From: Prevotella sp.
GTDB taxonomy: Bacteria > Bacteroidota > Bacteroidia > Bacteroidales > Bacteroidaceae
Direction: 5' to 3'
Assembly: GCA_015060485.1 (NCBI GenBank)
Contig: SUYI01000002.1
Location: 156,391-220,390, forward strand
DNA: 64,000 nt
The position numbers and the translations under genes were made by a program. Under the pieces are notes generated by a model, which had not been told where the DNA came from, did no database searches, and saw only the letters and a list, made by a program, of their open reading frames with translations. Shown here in pieces: positions 1 through 9,978 of this stretch. Position 1 is the first letter of the stretch. Each line of letters starts with the position of its first letter.

Positions 1-1
1 C

Positions 2-364
2 CATGTCGGAGCCGCCCACATGACCATCTACGGCTGGAACGTCTCTACCAGCGGTTTGCTGCTTGTTCGTCAGAAGCCGGGGCTACACGGTAGGATATTC
101 CGCCCCCTGTCAATGGCTACGGTGCAGCCGCAAGGCTGGAAGCCCAGCATAGAGTTCTATTCCCCGCAATACACCGACCCGACGGCCAAGGCTCGCCCCG
201 ACCACCGCACCACGCTCTACTGGAACCCGAAGGTCGAGACCGATGACAACGGCCACGCCACCGTCCGCTTCTATGCCTCCGACGTCTCCAAACGTTATCT
301 CGTCACGCTGGAGGGTGTCAGCAACGACGGAATAATCGTTCAAAAAACAGTGATTATTGAATAA
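2..364 (+). CDS. C-terminal fragment of a large secreted protein (partial, 5' end outside window)
   Basis: The frame is open from the window edge, so the gene starts upstream; an internal ATG at 20 is not a convincing start. The visible 120 residues closely match the C-terminus of the next gene (shared EFYSPQYTD, RPDHRTTLYWNPKV and KRYLVTLEGVSNDG motifs), so the two are tandem paralogues. The ending is a short beta-rich domain that follows a plug-like region in this type of Bacteroidetes surface protein. Only 20 bp separate it from the next gene. The function is unknown; a role at the outer membrane is inferred from the paralogue's signal peptide and domain plan. Confidence 0.8.
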   Translation, partial: HVGAAHMTIYGWNVSTSGLLLVRQKPGLHGRIFRPLSMATVQPQGWKPSIEFYSPQYTDPTAKARPDHRTTLYWNPKVETDDNGHATVRFYASDVSKRYLVTLEGVSNDGIIVQKTVIIE

Positions 365-384
365 TTCTTATTACCTTTGCACCA

Positions 385-3120
385 ATGAAACGACTGCTAT
401 CTATTATCATATCCGTCCTCATCCTCCTGCCTGTTGCGGCACAGACCGTCGTCCGCGATGCACAGGACGGTCAGCCAGTCATCCAAGCTTCCGTCTATGA
501 CGAGCAGGGCAAAATAATCGGCGTTACGGATGCCGACGGACTATTGCCCGACGTGAGCGGCAGCAAGGCTATCCGCTTGACACATATTGCCTACCGTTCA
601 TTAGATGTGCAGACAGAGCAGATTGGTGCAGAACTGCGGATGCATCCCGTGACCTACTCCATCAAGCCTGTGGTTGTCGAAAGCAAAAAGGATGCCTACT
701 GCCTGAAACTGATGTGCTATTACCGGCAGTACATGGTCAATGGCAAGGGAACGGTAGACGAACTGCCCCCTGTGGTTAGTTTCGTTGACGGCATCTGCAA
801 CCTGTATGTGTTTACCGATGACTATAAGACGACGCGTCAGGTGCAGTTAATCAAACGACAGGTAATCTCAAACGACATGGAGTCCAGTACAACGGATGAG
901 GAACTGCCCGGAATAACCATCCACTCTCTGCCTGAACGCTACCGGGAGGCGGTGGACAAGTCGCCCTATACATTTCAACAGGATAGTACACGACATGTAA
1001 TCAATACGACTTTTAGTGCGCTTTACCCAGACAAGAGCCGCCTGGTTAGACTGAATATTTTGGGTAGTAACAGCAAGTACCAGACCGTAGCGTCGCCTAC
1101 GATGGTGAAGAACCTGCATCAAGCTGTTCACCAACAGGGACCATACGCAAAGGTGTCGCAAGGCGACTTGCTGGCCTATAGTGAAGTGCGTCAGCTGAAA
1201 GGCACGATGAAGCAGCGAGGACGTGAGAAGTACGCCATGAACCTCTGGCTGTTCGACGAATACTTTCCAGTTGAGGCCACGTTGATGACCAAGCAAGAGT
1301 ACAAAGCAGAACAAAGACACCGGCAGAAATCATCCCAGATGTTGTCGCCTGACGACATAGACCGCTATATTAATGAACAGCACATACCGGAACTGAGCAG
1401 TGACATACAGCAGAAACTGGAGATGACACGCAAGCGTCAGGGGACGATGGTGACACCTGACGGTCAGCGTGCTGATGCTTATAAAGACTTGCCGCAGGAG
1501 CGCATCTACCTACAGACCGACAAGCCGTACTATGCAGCAGGTGATACGGTGTGGCTGCGTGCCCACTTGATGGATGCCGAGACGAACGAGCCTGTCAGCC
1601 GTTCGCGCTTCGTTTATGTTGAACTGCACGACCAGCAGGCTGACACACTGATGCAGTGCATGATGATACGTTGCGATGAGGATGGCGTGTTTGCCAACGC
1701 TCTGCTGTTGCCCAAGGAAATCAAAGGTGGAGTCTATACCTTAGTGGCTTATACGCAGTGGATGCGTAACTTTCCTGCCGAGCAGTTCTGTTATCAGCCA
1801 CTGACGGTGGTGGGTGGTGGACGCGTCCGAGGGCATCGCATACCCACAGAACTGATGGCGCTGCATGATGCCCAGGTGAGCATTCGTGGAAATGCTGCTA
1901 CAGAAAGGGTACCTATCACGTTCGACATTGATGTTCGCGACAAGGATGGGAATCCGCTTCATGGTATCTATGCACTCTCTGTTACTGACTACGACGTGGT
2001 GCAGCCTGATAGCGTGTTTGGCGACATCCGCCAGAGCCTGCTGCGACAGCAACACGGCTACAAACCCGACACTGTCAGAAGCATCACTCATCCCTATCAG
2101 GAGCAGCAGTTCATCACGGGCCGCGTAAAGGGCAGCATTGGCCAACGCATCAAGAATCCGCACCTGCTGGTGCTCAACGCACAGACGGGTCAGCAATGGG
2201 AATTCGAACTGGGTGACAGTACCCGTTTTGCTTTAGCTGTGGATAATCCTGAAGGCACCACATTCCAACTGGAGGGTACACGGCGCAGCGGTCGTACGAC
2301 GTTCGTGGAACTGCAAATCGACTCGCTGACCTTCCCCAAGGTAACATTGCCGCATTACACGTTGACGAAAGGTACAGACCTCGCTGCCTTCAGGGCGCAG
2401 GCCCAGACACAGCAGATGTACAACAGGGAAAGCCACATCGAACTGCCCGAGGTGGAGAAGGTGGGTAAGAAACGCAAACCGCTTAAAAACAACATCATGA
2501 GCCTAGAGGCTCCCAGAGGTTTCCAAGAGGAAGACCCGCGTATTGAGCGGGCAGCCAACATGCAGCAACTGCTGACATCGTTAGGCATGAGGGCTGTCTA
2601 TAGAGATGGCGAAGCTTATATTACAACTCCTGACAATGCCGGCGTAAAAATCTTTGTAGATAATATAGTGGAGACGGATCATGACTATGTAATCAACCTG
2701 TTGCCGACGGACATCAAGTCCATAGAGTATTTCACACCAAACAATTCCATCAACGGATTCTTTGGAGTGCGCCCCGTATCCTATTCAGGGAAGGTGCCTG
2801 GTGTGCTGTTTGTCTTTTTGAAAGATGGTTCAGAAATCGTCAAAGCAAGAGCCAAGGACCGTCTTTCTTTTGTCACCGTTCGGCAGATGGGCTACCGCTG
2901 GCCTGTCGAGTTCTATTCTCCGCAATACACGGATAAGAGTCAGAAGACGCGTCCTGACCATCGCACCACACTTTATTGGAACCCGAAGGTCACGACGGAT
3001 GCCAATGGCAAAGCAAGTGTGAAGTTCTACGCATCAGATATCTCCAAGCGTTATCTCGTAACCCTCGAAGGTGTCAGCAACGACGGAACTATCGTACGAA
3101 AGCAAACGGTCATAGAATAA
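385..3120 (+). CDS. large secreted protein with carboxypeptidase-regulatory-like, MG2-like and TonB-plug-like regions
   Basis: A 911-residue protein with a signal peptide (about 1-20, ending VAAQ). Residues about 20-95 resemble the CarboxypepD_reg-like beta-sandwich found at the N-terminus of Bacteroidetes outer-membrane proteins. Residues about 370-480 (motif RIYLQTDKPYYAAGDTVW) resemble the MG2 macroglobulin-type domain, and about 690-850 look like a plug domain without a following barrel. Such proteins are probably anchored at or exposed on the outer membrane; their substrate is not known. It is the paralogue of the truncated gene just upstream, and an arm-perfect hairpin terminator follows. 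A TAnnTTTG box at 372-379 lies only 5 bp before the ATG, so translation could start from a very short leader. The domain calls come from reading the sequence, not from a profile search. Confidence 0.85.
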   Translation: MKRLLSIIISVLILLPVAAQTVVRDAQDGQPVIQASVYDEQGKIIGVTDADGLLPDVSGSKAIRLTHIAYRSLDVQTEQIGAELRMHPVTYSIKPVVVESKKDAYCLKLMCYYRQYMVNGKGTVDELPPVVSFVDGICNLYVFTDDYKTTRQVQLIKRQVISNDMESSTTDEELPGITIHSLPERYREAVDKSPYTFQQDSTRHVINTTFSALYPDKSRLVRLNILGSNSKYQTVASPTMVKNLHQAVHQQGPYAKVSQGDLLAYSEVRQLKGTMKQRGREKYAMNLWLFDEYFPVEATLMTKQEYKAEQRHRQKSSQMLSPDDIDRYINEQHIPELSSDIQQKLEMTRKRQGTMVTPDGQRADAYKDLPQERIYLQTDKPYYAAGDTVWLRAHLMDAETNEPVSRSRFVYVELHDQQADTLMQCMMIRCDEDGVFANALLLPKEIKGGVYTLVAYTQWMRNFPAEQFCYQPLTVVGGGRVRGHRIPTELMALHDAQVSIRGNAATERVPITFDIDVRDKDGNPLHGIYALSVTDYDVVQPDSVFGDIRQSLLRQQHGYKPDTVRSITHPYQEQQFITGRVKGSIGQRIKNPHLLVLNAQTGQQWEFELGDSTRFALAVDNPEGTTFQLEGTRRSGRTTFVELQIDSLTFPKVTLPHYTLTKGTDLAAFRAQAQTQQMYNRESHIELPEVEKVGKKRKPLKNNIMSLEAPRGFQEEDPRIERAANMQQLLTSLGMRAVYRDGEAYITTPDNAGVKIFVDNIVETDHDYVINLLPTDIKSIEYFTPNNSINGFFGVRPVSYSGKVPGVLFVFLKDGSEIVKARAKDRLSFVTVRQMGYRWPVEFYSPQYTDKSQKTRPDHRTTLYWNPKVTTDANGKASVKFYASDISKRYLVTLEGVSNDGTIVRKQTVIE

Positions 3121-3147
3121 GTTTGTCCCCCTCGTTCCCTTAAACAA

Positions 3148-3184
3148 AAAAGCCAAAAGAAGCATGAGGTTTCTTTTGGCTTTT
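3148..3184. terminator. bidirectional hairpin terminator between convergent genes
   Basis: A perfect 14-bp stem (AAAAGCCAAAAGAA with TTCTTTTGGCTTTT) closes a 9-nt loop. It begins with an A-run and ends with a T-run, so it can stop transcription from both the plus-strand gene ending at 3120 and the minus-strand gene ending at 3206. Confidence 0.85.
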
Positions 3185-3205
3185 GGATTGTTGTTGCTGA
3201 ATGCG

Positions 3206-3598
3206 TTAGAACATCTGCCCAACGGCTCGGGCCTCGTCGCCCTCGAAGGTGATGACGTCGGTTACGGGTTCGTAACTCATGCGGGCAAACTGATGAAGCA
3301 GTATGGCGAAAAACGCTCTGTCACGCGAGATGCAGACTTCTGCCATGTAGTTACCGTTAGCAACTGGTTTCGGACGGAAGTTGCCAATAGCCTGAGCGAG
3401 TTTCTCCCGTTCTGTGGTGAGGATGCGTTTCAACTGTTCGCCATCAGCGGGCGACATTTCGATGGTCTGGGCGTCGATAACGCTATTAGTAGGATTATAG
3501 ACAGCTGTAGTGCGCAGTCCGAACAGAGATTTGCTGATGCTAATACGAGCATCAGCGCAGATGCTGTTCCACATCTGCAATTGTTTGATATTTGCCAT
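3206..3598 (-). CDS. conserved hypothetical protein, 130 aa
   Basis: I do not recognise a named family. The preferred start gives MANIKQLQMW and has a purine-rich stretch just upstream; a longer frame to 3643 would add a low-complexity N-terminus and is less likely. The protein is soluble-looking with no signal peptide or membrane segment. Its composition is ordinary, with a C-terminal segment containing DVITFEGDEARAVG. It faces the large secreted protein gene across a shared terminator. Confidence that it is a real gene comes from length, start context and its own terminator. Confidence 0.65.
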   Translation of the reverse strand: MANIKQLQMWNSICADARISISKSLFGLRTTAVYNPTNSVIDAQTIEMSPADGEQLKRILTTEREKLAQAIGNFRPKPVANGNYMAEVCISRDRAFFAILLHQFARMSYEPVTDVITFEGDEARAVGQMF

Positions 3599-3665
3599 TG
3601 TTATCTTTTCTTTGTTAATAATGTTTGTTTCCCCTCCTCTCATCGTTGCAAAGGGAAACAGATTG

Positions 3666-4085
3666 CTAACAAAGAAGCCGCCTTAGCGCAATGACATAGT
3701 AAAGGCGCGAAGGCGCAGCAACGGTGCACTGTCTGTCGAGGCAGCCACACCATTGCTGTATGGTACATTTAAAGGGTTTGTAAACTTCGTTCCCTGCCCA
3801 GCGTCCATGATGCTTGCCAGGTTTACCGCCATGCGTTGGCAACAGGCGGGTGGGACGTGATGAGGCGACACGATGTGATGATGAGGCTGAGCGGAAGGCA
3901 ACTTCTACAGGACTCTGGGGCTCCTCGGCTACATGCTTCAGATAGCCGTCGTGCTGTTTAATCTGTTCTTCGCTCTTCTGCTCGTCTCTTGCAGCCATGC
4001 CTTGTGCCTTGGTATCCAGAATGGAACCAAGGAAATCGCACAATAACGTGGCGACGAGGAAGAGACGAATCAGAAACCTGTTCAT
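3666..4085 (-). CDS. small hypothetical protein, possibly frameshifted
   Basis: The ATG at 4085 gives MNRFLIRLFLVATLLCDFLG, which looks like a signal peptide or membrane anchor, followed by a charged stretch (EQKSEEQIKQHDGYLKH). After about residue 65 the composition turns odd (rich in R, H, P and C). A second minus-strand frame (3683-3901) is open over the same stretch and has a more natural ending (MAVNLASIMDAGQGTKF..., then NPLNVPYSNG). The gene may therefore carry a frameshift near 3850-3880, or the second frame may be chance. No family is recognised. Confidence 0.4.
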   Translation of the reverse strand: MNRFLIRLFLVATLLCDFLGSILDTKAQGMAARDEQKSEEQIKQHDGYLKHVAEEPQSPVEVAFRSASSSHRVASSRPTRLLPTHGGKPGKHHGRWAGNEVYKPFKCTIQQWCGCLDRQCTVAAPSRLYYVIALRRLLC

Positions 4086-4232
4086 GCCGTTTTTCAATAA
4101 CTGGCGGCAAAAATACGAAAAACTTTCGGAAACACCTTCGGTTTTCGCGAAAAAAGTTTAGAATGAAGGAAAAATTGCTGGCTGATGACATTTTGACCTT
4201 TCATCAGTCCTTAATATATAAAGGTATAGACG

Positions 4233-6632
4233 ATGAAGATACTAACGCTGAAGGCATTTTTATTTTTTATTTTTTGTTTTCTATTGACTCCTGCTAGAGC
4301 GCAACACCGCTTGTGGTACGACCAGCCTGCCCAGACGTGGACGCAGGCACTGCCCATCGGTAATGGTGTGATGGGTGGAATGGTGTTTGGAACTCCAGCG
4401 GTAGAGCATATTCAATTGAACGAGGAAACCATTTGGGCCGGACAGCCTAATAATGTGGTGAACCCCAATGCGAAGGAGGCTCTGCCCGAGGTGCGCAGAC
4501 TGATTTTCGAAGGAAAATACAAAGAGGCGCAGGACTTGGCCAACGCCAAGGTGATGCCCCGTGCCGTAGACAAGAATATGGGTATGCCCTATCAGCCGTT
4601 TGGCGACCTGTATATCGCAATGCCTGGACACGCAAACTACTCTGATTATGAGCGTTGGTTGGATTTGGACAATGCCAAAAGCGTGGTGAGCTACCAAGTA
4701 GCCGGGGTGCAGTATGAACGTGAAACGATAGCCCCGTTGGGAGGTCATCAAGTTATTGCTATCCGCCTGACTGCCAGCGAGAAAGGCAAGATTACGTTTA
4801 CTGCCAATATGACGTCGCCCCATGAAAACGTGCTCATCAACATGGATGGTAACGAGGCGACGCTGCTGGGTGTTTCCAGCAAGCACGAAGGTTTGAAGGG
4901 TAAGGTGCGCTTTATGGGGCGTATGGCTGTACAGACAAAGGGCGGTCAGGTCAGCGGTTCGAATGGAATCATCAGCGTCGTTGGTGCCGATGAGGCTACG
5001 CTGTATGTCACTGTTGGCACTAATGTCAAGAGTTATAAGGACATCACGGGCGACGAAGTCCAGCAGTCGAAAGAACGCCTGAGCGGAGCAATGGCCCTAG
5101 GCTATGAGGCGCTGAAGGCCCTGCACGAAAAGACCTATAAGCACTATTACAACCGCGTGACGCTTGACTTGGGCGAAGACCAATATGCCAACGTCCCCAT
5201 GAATAAGCGTATCGAGCGCTTTAGTGTGGTCAGCGATTCTGTCGCTGACAATCACCTCGTTGCCACTTACTTTCAGTTCGGACGTTACCTGTTGATTTGC
5301 AGCAGTCAGCCCGACAATATGAACCCTGCTAACCTTCAGGGTATCTGGAACGACAAGATGTTCCCCTCGTGGGACTCGAAATACACCACGAACATCAATC
5401 TCGAGATGAATTACTGGCCTTCGGAGGTCACGAACTTGACAGAGATGAACGAGCCTTTGTTTAAACTCATCCGTGAGATTTATGAACAAGGTAAGGAAAC
5501 GGCTCGCGATATGTATGGTGCAGAGGGTTGGGTGCTGCACCACAATACTGACCAGTGGCGTATTACGGGCCCTGTGGATCGTGCCCAAACGGGACTCTGG
5601 CCTGTAGGTTCTGCTTGGCTCTGTCGCCATTTGTGGGAGCACTATCTTTATACGAGCGACAAGGATTTCCTTCGTCAGTACTATCCCATCATGCTCGACG
5701 CAGCCCGTTTCTATACGCAGACACTGCAAAAGCATCCAACGAAGGGCTGGCTTGTCGTCTGTCCTGGTGAGTCGCCAGAACATGGTGGTAAGGGCCGCCC
5801 CACACCGCTCGACGCAGGTGTGACGATGGACAATCAGATTGTTACTGAGCTATACACCAACGTACTGGAAGCTGCTAAAATCATTGGCGACAACAACCCT
5901 CTGCTCTCAGTTTTCAGTTCTCAGTTAGCACAACTTCCTCCCATGCAGATAGGTCGTTGGGGCCAGTTGCAGGAGTGGCTCGACGATTTAGATGATCCCA
6001 AGGACGACCATCGCCATTTCTCACATCTCTACGGACTCTATCCTTCGTATCAGATTTCTCCCACTCGCACCCCAGCGCTTTGGGAAGCTGCACGTAAGTC
6101 GCTTGAGGCTCGTGGCGACGTATCGACAGGTTGGTCGATGGGTTGGAAAGTCTGTTCGTGGGCCCGTTTGCTCGATGGCGAGCACGCCTACAAGCTCATC
6201 AAGGACCAGTTGACGCTGACTGCCGACACCTTCTTGATTTTTGGCACCGTCAAACAACGTGGCGGTACCTATCCCAATATGTTCGATGCCCATCCACCCT
6301 TCCAGATTGACGGCAACTTCGGTTGTACGGCTGGTATTGCCGAGATGCTGATGCAGAGCTACGATGGATTTATCTATCTGTTACCAGCCCTTCCCTCTGT
6401 ATGGAAAGACGGTAGCATCAAGGGCCTTGTGGCTCGTGGAGGATTTGAGATTGATATCGACTGGAAGGACGGAAAACTGACGAAGGCTGTTGTTCGCTCT
6501 CGTAATGGAGGAACTTGTCTGCTTCGTTCGAATACTCCCATCAAGGGTAAAGGTTTGAAAAAAGGTAAGCAGAACCTCTATACCTTGAACACCAAAGCTG
6601 GCGGAGTCTATGAATTAAAGGTAAAAGAGTAA
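4233..6632 (+). CDS. GH95 family alpha-L-fucosidase / alpha-L-galactosidase
   Basis: A 799-residue secreted enzyme: signal peptide about 1-23 (ending ARAQ), then the full GH95 plan of N-terminal beta-domain, (alpha/alpha)6 barrel and C-terminal beta-domain. Hallmarks seen are LPIGNG near the start, [12 protein letters not shown] with the Asn pair N387/N389 that activates water, E516 in SPEHG as probable general acid, and D693 in IDGNFG. GH95 inverts alpha-linked L-fucose or L-galactose. The residue two before N387 is Thr rather than the His of the bifidobacterial 1,2-fucosidase, which may favour L-galactose (from memory, unverified). The next gene, 28 bp on, is a fucose-isomerase-type protein, so the two probably form one operon. 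A short repeat-derived insert sits near residue 559. Confidence 0.93.
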   Translation: MKILTLKAFLFFIFCFLLTPARAQHRLWYDQPAQTWTQALPIGNGVMGGMVFGTPAVEHIQLNEETIWAGQPNNVVNPNAKEALPEVRRLIFEGKYKEAQDLANAKVMPRAVDKNMGMPYQPFGDLYIAMPGHANYSDYERWLDLDNAKSVVSYQVAGVQYERETIAPLGGHQVIAIRLTASEKGKITFTANMTSPHENVLINMDGNEATLLGVSSKHEGLKGKVRFMGRMAVQTKGGQVSGSNGIISVVGADEATLYVTVGTNVKSYKDITGDEVQQSKERLSGAMALGYEALKALHEKTYKHYYNRVTLDLGEDQYANVPMNKRIERFSVVSDSVADNHLVATYFQFGRYLLICSSQPDNMNPANLQGIWNDKMFPSWDSKYTTNINLEMNYWPSEVTNLTEMNEPLFKLIREIYEQGKETARDMYGAEGWVLHHNTDQWRITGPVDRAQTGLWPVGSAWLCRHLWEHYLYTSDKDFLRQYYPIMLDAARFYTQTLQKHPTKGWLVVCPGESPEHGGKGRPTPLDAGVTMDNQIVTELYTNVLEAAKIIGDNNPLLSVFSSQLAQLPPMQIGRWGQLQEWLDDLDDPKDDHRHFSHLYGLYPSYQISPTRTPALWEAARKSLEARGDVSTGWSMGWKVCSWARLLDGEHAYKLIKDQLTLTADTFLIFGTVKQRGGTYPNMFDAHPPFQIDGNFGCTAGIAEMLMQSYDGFIYLLPALPSVWKDGSIKGLVARGGFEIDIDWKDGKLTKAVVRSRNGGTCLLRSNTPIKGKGLKKGKQNLYTLNTKAGGVYELKVKE
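5904..5930 (+). repeat. CTCAGTT-type short repeat inside GH95 coding region
   Basis: Three near-copies of TTCTCAGTT/TTTTCAGTT follow one another and are translated in frame as the segment [11 protein letters not shown]. Sequence of this kind is common in Bacteroidetes intergenic repeats, and its presence in a coding region suggests an in-frame insertion. Confidence 0.5.
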
Positions 6633-6660
6633 AAAACTATCACTAAACAAAAATACGATT

Positions 6661-8085
6661 ATGAAGAACGGAAAAACATGTTTTGGCGTGATTATCGGAA
6701 CACGCGCCTATTTTAACTCTGAGTTGGCCAAAGACGTGCGTAAGCAACTGCTGAAGACACTCGAAGATGGAGGTTATGAGTACATCATTCTGCCTGAGGA
6801 TGCTACACCTACCGGCAGTTCAAGCATCGAGACTCGCGAGGATGGTCTGAAGGTTTCGAAGCAGTTCCGTGAGCATCGCGACGAGATTGACGGTATCATT
6901 GTCTCGCTGCCTAACTTCGGCTTCGAAATTGGTATCATCAACGCCATTAGCGATGCTGACTTGAACGTCCCCGTATTGGTACAGGCTTGTGACGACGAGA
7001 ATGACAAGGTTGACCTTGATTCACGTCGCGATGCTTTCTGCGGTAAGATCAGTGTGTGTAACAACCTCTATCAGTATGGTATTCCCTTTACGGACACCAC
7101 TCTGCATACTTATAGCATCTACGACCCACTGCTCCGCAAGGACATCGACCGCTTTGCTGCTATCTGTCGCGTAGTCAATGGTTTGCGCCACTGTCGACTG
7201 GGACAGATTGGAACGCGTCCTTTGGGTTTCAACACATGTCGTGCATCAGAAAAGCTGTTACAGCGCTCAGGCATCACCGTTGTTCCTGCTGACCTCAGCG
7301 AGATCCTTTATGCTGCCCAGAAGATCAGCGACGACGATCCCAAATTTATCGAGATGTGTAATCGTACCTGCAATTACGCCAAGGTGCCCGACAGCTATAA
7401 GGAGAAGTTAGGCTTGCAGGCTAAGTTCAGCGTGGCTGTTGAAAACTGGATTGAGCAGAACGATGTGCAGGCTGTAGCCATTCAGTGTTGGGATTCGTTG
7501 GAGCAGAACTACGGCTGTGCCCCCTGTGTCACCATGTCGATGCTAAGCGAGAAACTGATTCCTGCTGCTTGTGAGACTGACCTCGCTGGTGCCGTATCGA
7601 TGTACGCCCTCGCCCTCGCCTCGCAGAATGCTCCTGCCTTGCTCGACTGGAACAACAACTTCGCTGAGGATCGCAACAAGTGTGTCTGCACACACTGCGG
7701 CAACTTCCCCAAGCAGTTTGTGGGGAATGGCGACCTCAAGTTAGGTCCGTTGGGCGTGTTGGGTCGTACACTGGGTAAAATCAATACCTTTGGCGCTGTC
7801 TATGCTAAGGTCAGCGAAGGACCCTTCACCTTCTTCCGTATCTCGACAGACGATCCCAAGGGTCAGATCAAGGCTTACCTGGGCAAGGGCGAAATCACCA
7901 ACGATCCCTATGGCATGGACGGTTGTATCGCAGTTACTCAGGTCGACAACCTGCAGCAGCTGATGAAGTATATCTGCAAGAATGGCTTCGAACATCATGT
8001 GGCCATGTGCCGCACTGATGTGGTCGACATCCTCAATGAAGCTATTGAGACCTACCTCGGCTGGAATTTATACGTCCACGAGTAA
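6661..8085 (+). CDS. L-fucose isomerase-family protein
   Basis: A 474-residue cytoplasmic protein of the L-fucose/L-arabinose isomerase superfamily, shorter than classical FucI (about 590 residues). The probable Mn2+ ligands of the C-terminal half are visible: E305 in CETDLAGA, D329 in LLDWN and H345 in CTHCGN. The family interconverts aldoses and ketoses, here most likely L-fucose (or a close 6-deoxy or L-galactose analogue) to the ketose. It lies directly behind GH95, which would release that sugar. No kinase or aldolase is present beside it. The exact substrate cannot be read from the sequence. Confidence is high for the fold and moderate for the sugar. Confidence 0.82.
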   Translation: MKNGKTCFGVIIGTRAYFNSELAKDVRKQLLKTLEDGGYEYIILPEDATPTGSSSIETREDGLKVSKQFREHRDEIDGIIVSLPNFGFEIGIINAISDADLNVPVLVQACDDENDKVDLDSRRDAFCGKISVCNNLYQYGIPFTDTTLHTYSIYDPLLRKDIDRFAAICRVVNGLRHCRLGQIGTRPLGFNTCRASEKLLQRSGITVVPADLSEILYAAQKISDDDPKFIEMCNRTCNYAKVPDSYKEKLGLQAKFSVAVENWIEQNDVQAVAIQCWDSLEQNYGCAPCVTMSMLSEKLIPAACETDLAGAVSMYALALASQNAPALLDWNNNFAEDRNKCVCTHCGNFPKQFVGNGDLKLGPLGVLGRTLGKINTFGAVYAKVSEGPFTFFRISTDDPKGQIKAYLGKGEITNDPYGMDGCIAVTQVDNLQQLMKYICKNGFEHHVAMCRTDVVDILNEAIETYLGWNLYVHE

Positions 8086-8101
8086 ATAAATAACCAAAAA
8101 A

Positions 8102-8133
8102 TTTGCAAGATACGAAAAAAGTTCGTACCTTTG
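8102..8133 (+). promoter_or_regulatory. promoter for rimP-nusA-infB
   Basis: TTTG (8102-8105), a 20-nt spacer, and TACCTTTG (8126-8133) match the Bacteroidetes -33/-7 consensus. It lies just past the fucose isomerase gene, giving a leader of about 65 nt before rimP. Confidence 0.85.
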
Positions 8134-8147
8134 CAGCCGTTCAGAGG

Positions 8148-8177
8148 AATGAGGGACTCCAGCGCGAGTCTCTCATT
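8148..8177 (+). promoter_or_regulatory. hairpin in the rimP leader
   Basis: AATGAGGGACTC (8148-8159) pairs with GAGTCTCTCATT (8166-8177) around a 6-nt CAGCGC loop, with a single mismatch. It sits in the 5' UTR about 30 nt before the rimP ATG without a following T-run, so it is not an ordinary terminator. It could be a leader control element or a processing site for this translation-factor operon. Confidence 0.6.
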
Positions 8178-8206
8178 CTTGCATTTTAAATACATCAATA
8201 TCGTTT

Positions 8207-8680
8207 ATGATAGACAAGAACGTAGTAACAAAAGCTGTTGAGGAGTGGTTGCAGAAGGGCGACTACTACCTGGTAGACGTCGAAATGACTGCTGACGACC
8301 GTATCGTGATTGAGATAGACCATGCTGACGGTGTGTGGATTGAAGACTGTGCTGACCTGAGCCGTCACTTGCAGGAGGCGCTGGGCGAGGAGCTGGGCGA
8401 CTATGAACTGGAAGTGGGTTCGGCGGGTATCGGACAGCCTTTCAAGGTGATGCAGCAGTATGTGAACCACGTCGGCAAGGAGGTGGAAGTGCTGCAGAGC
8501 AACGGGCTGAAGGTGCAGGGCATCCTGAAGGAGGTCGATGCCGATGCCGGACAGTTCACGGTAACCGTGAAGGAGAAGCAGCAGGTGGAGGGCAAGAAGC
8601 GCCCCCAGCTGGTAGATGTCGACAAGTCGTTCCTGGTGAGCGACGTGAAGTACTGTAAGTACTTGTTAAACTTCAAGTAA
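8207..8680 (+). CDS. rimP: ribosome maturation factor RimP
   Basis: At 157 residues the length is normal for RimP, which binds the 30S subunit and assists its late assembly. Residues about 1-75 form the N-terminal alpha/beta domain, including ADGVWIEDCADLSRHLQEAL and the family block DYELEVGSAGIGQPFK. The rest is the Sm-like C-terminal domain. It starts the conserved rimP-nusA-infB order, and 27 bp separate it from nusA. A good promoter and a leader hairpin precede it. Confidence 0.95.
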   Translation: MIDKNVVTKAVEEWLQKGDYYLVDVEMTADDRIVIEIDHADGVWIEDCADLSRHLQEALGEELGDYELEVGSAGIGQPFKVMQQYVNHVGKEVEVLQSNGLKVQGILKEVDADAGQFTVTVKEKQQVEGKKRPQLVDVDKSFLVSDVKYCKYLLNFK

Positions 8681-8707
8681 TTCAAAAAAGTAAAAATATA
8701 AAAAAGA

Positions 8708-9967
8708 ATGGCAACATTGAAAAAAGCGAAAGGGCCCTCAATGATCGAGACCTTTCAGGAGTTTAAAGAGACCAAGAACATTGATCGTACGACCTTGGTG
8801 AGCGTGTTGGAAGAAAGCTTCCGTAACGTCATTGCCAAGATGTTTGGTTCGGACGAGAACTATGACGTCATTGTCAACCCCGACAAGGGTGACTTTGAGA
8901 TTCATCGCAACCGTATCGTGGTGGCTGACGGTGAGGTGCAGGACGAGAACAAGGAGATTGCCCTGAGCGAGGCCCAGAAGATTGAGCCCGACTACGAGGT
9001 GGGCGAAGAGGTGTCGGAGGAGGTAGAGTTCCAGAAGTTTGGCCGCCGTGCCATCCTGAACCTGCGTCAGACACTGGCTTCGAAGATTCTGGAGCTGGAG
9101 CACGACTCGCTGTATCAGAAGTATAAGGACAAGGTGGGACAGATTGTTTCGGCTGAGGTTTATCAGATTTGGAAGCGCGAGGTACTGCTCATCGACGACG
9201 AGGGCAATGAACTTCACTTGCCAAAGGGCGAGCAGATTCCTGCTGACAACTACCACAAAGGGGAGACCATCCGTGCTATCGTCAAGGAAGTGCAGAACGA
9301 GAACAACAATCCACGCATCATTCTGAGCCGCACCTCGAACCAGTTCCTGGAGCGTCTGCTCGAGGCTGAGGTTCCTGAGATTAACGACGGACTTATCACC
9401 ATCCGCCGCATTGCCCGTATGCCGGGTGAGCGTGCCAAGGTGGCTGTCGAGAGCTACGACGACCGCATCGATCCCGTAGGCGCCTGTGTGGGTGTAAGAG
9501 GTAGTCGCGTGCATGGCATCGTCCGCGAGATGTGCAACGAGAACATCGACGTCATCAACTTCTCGAACAACGCGCAGCTGTTCATCCAGCGCGCCCTGTC
9601 GCCTGCAAAGGTGACCAGCATTACGCTGAACCCTGAGGAGCACAAGGCAGAGGTTTATCTACAGCCCGAGGAAGTGTCGCTGGCCATTGGTAAGGGCGGA
9701 CTGAACATCAAGCTGGCTTCCATGCTGACAGAATATACCATTGATGTATTCCGCGTAGTGAACGAGAACGAGGCAGACGAGGATATTTACCTCGATGAGT
9801 TTGCTGACGAGATTGACCAGTGGATTATCGACTCTATCAAGGCCATTGGTCTGGATACCGCCAAGTCTGTACTCAACGCTCCACGTGAGATGTTGATTGA
9901 GAAGGCCGACCTGGAGGAAGAGACCGTCGACCATGTAATTGAAGTGCTGAAGGCAGAATTTGAGTAA
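8708..9967 (+). CDS. nusA: transcription termination/antitermination factor NusA
   Basis: A 419-residue NusA. The N-terminal RNA-polymerase-binding domain spans about 1-125, the S1 domain about 130-200, and two KH domains about 205-350 ([19 protein letters not shown] and [14 protein letters not shown] motifs). A short acidic tail replaces the two AR repeats of the E. coli protein, as is usual in Bacteroidetes. It modulates pausing, termination and antitermination, including of rRNA operons. It is placed between rimP and infB with gaps of 27 and 11 bp, so the three are cotranscribed. Confidence 0.96.
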   Translation: MATLKKAKGPSMIETFQEFKETKNIDRTTLVSVLEESFRNVIAKMFGSDENYDVIVNPDKGDFEIHRNRIVVADGEVQDENKEIALSEAQKIEPDYEVGEEVSEEVEFQKFGRRAILNLRQTLASKILELEHDSLYQKYKDKVGQIVSAEVYQIWKREVLLIDDEGNELHLPKGEQIPADNYHKGETIRAIVKEVQNENNNPRIILSRTSNQFLERLLEAEVPEINDGLITIRRIARMPGERAKVAVESYDDRIDPVGACVGVRGSRVHGIVREMCNENIDVINFSNNAQLFIQRALSPAKVTSITLNPEEHKAEVYLQPEEVSLAIGKGGLNIKLASMLTEYTIDVFRVVNENEADEDIYLDEFADEIDQWIIDSIKAIGLDTAKSVLNAPREMLIEKADLEEETVDHVIEVLKAEFE

Positions 9968-9978
9968 GAAGAGTTTTT

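Noticed and set aside
3164..3694. 176-codon plus-strand frame
   Set aside because: It runs through the terminator and antisense to the 130-aa hypothetical, which has a better start context.
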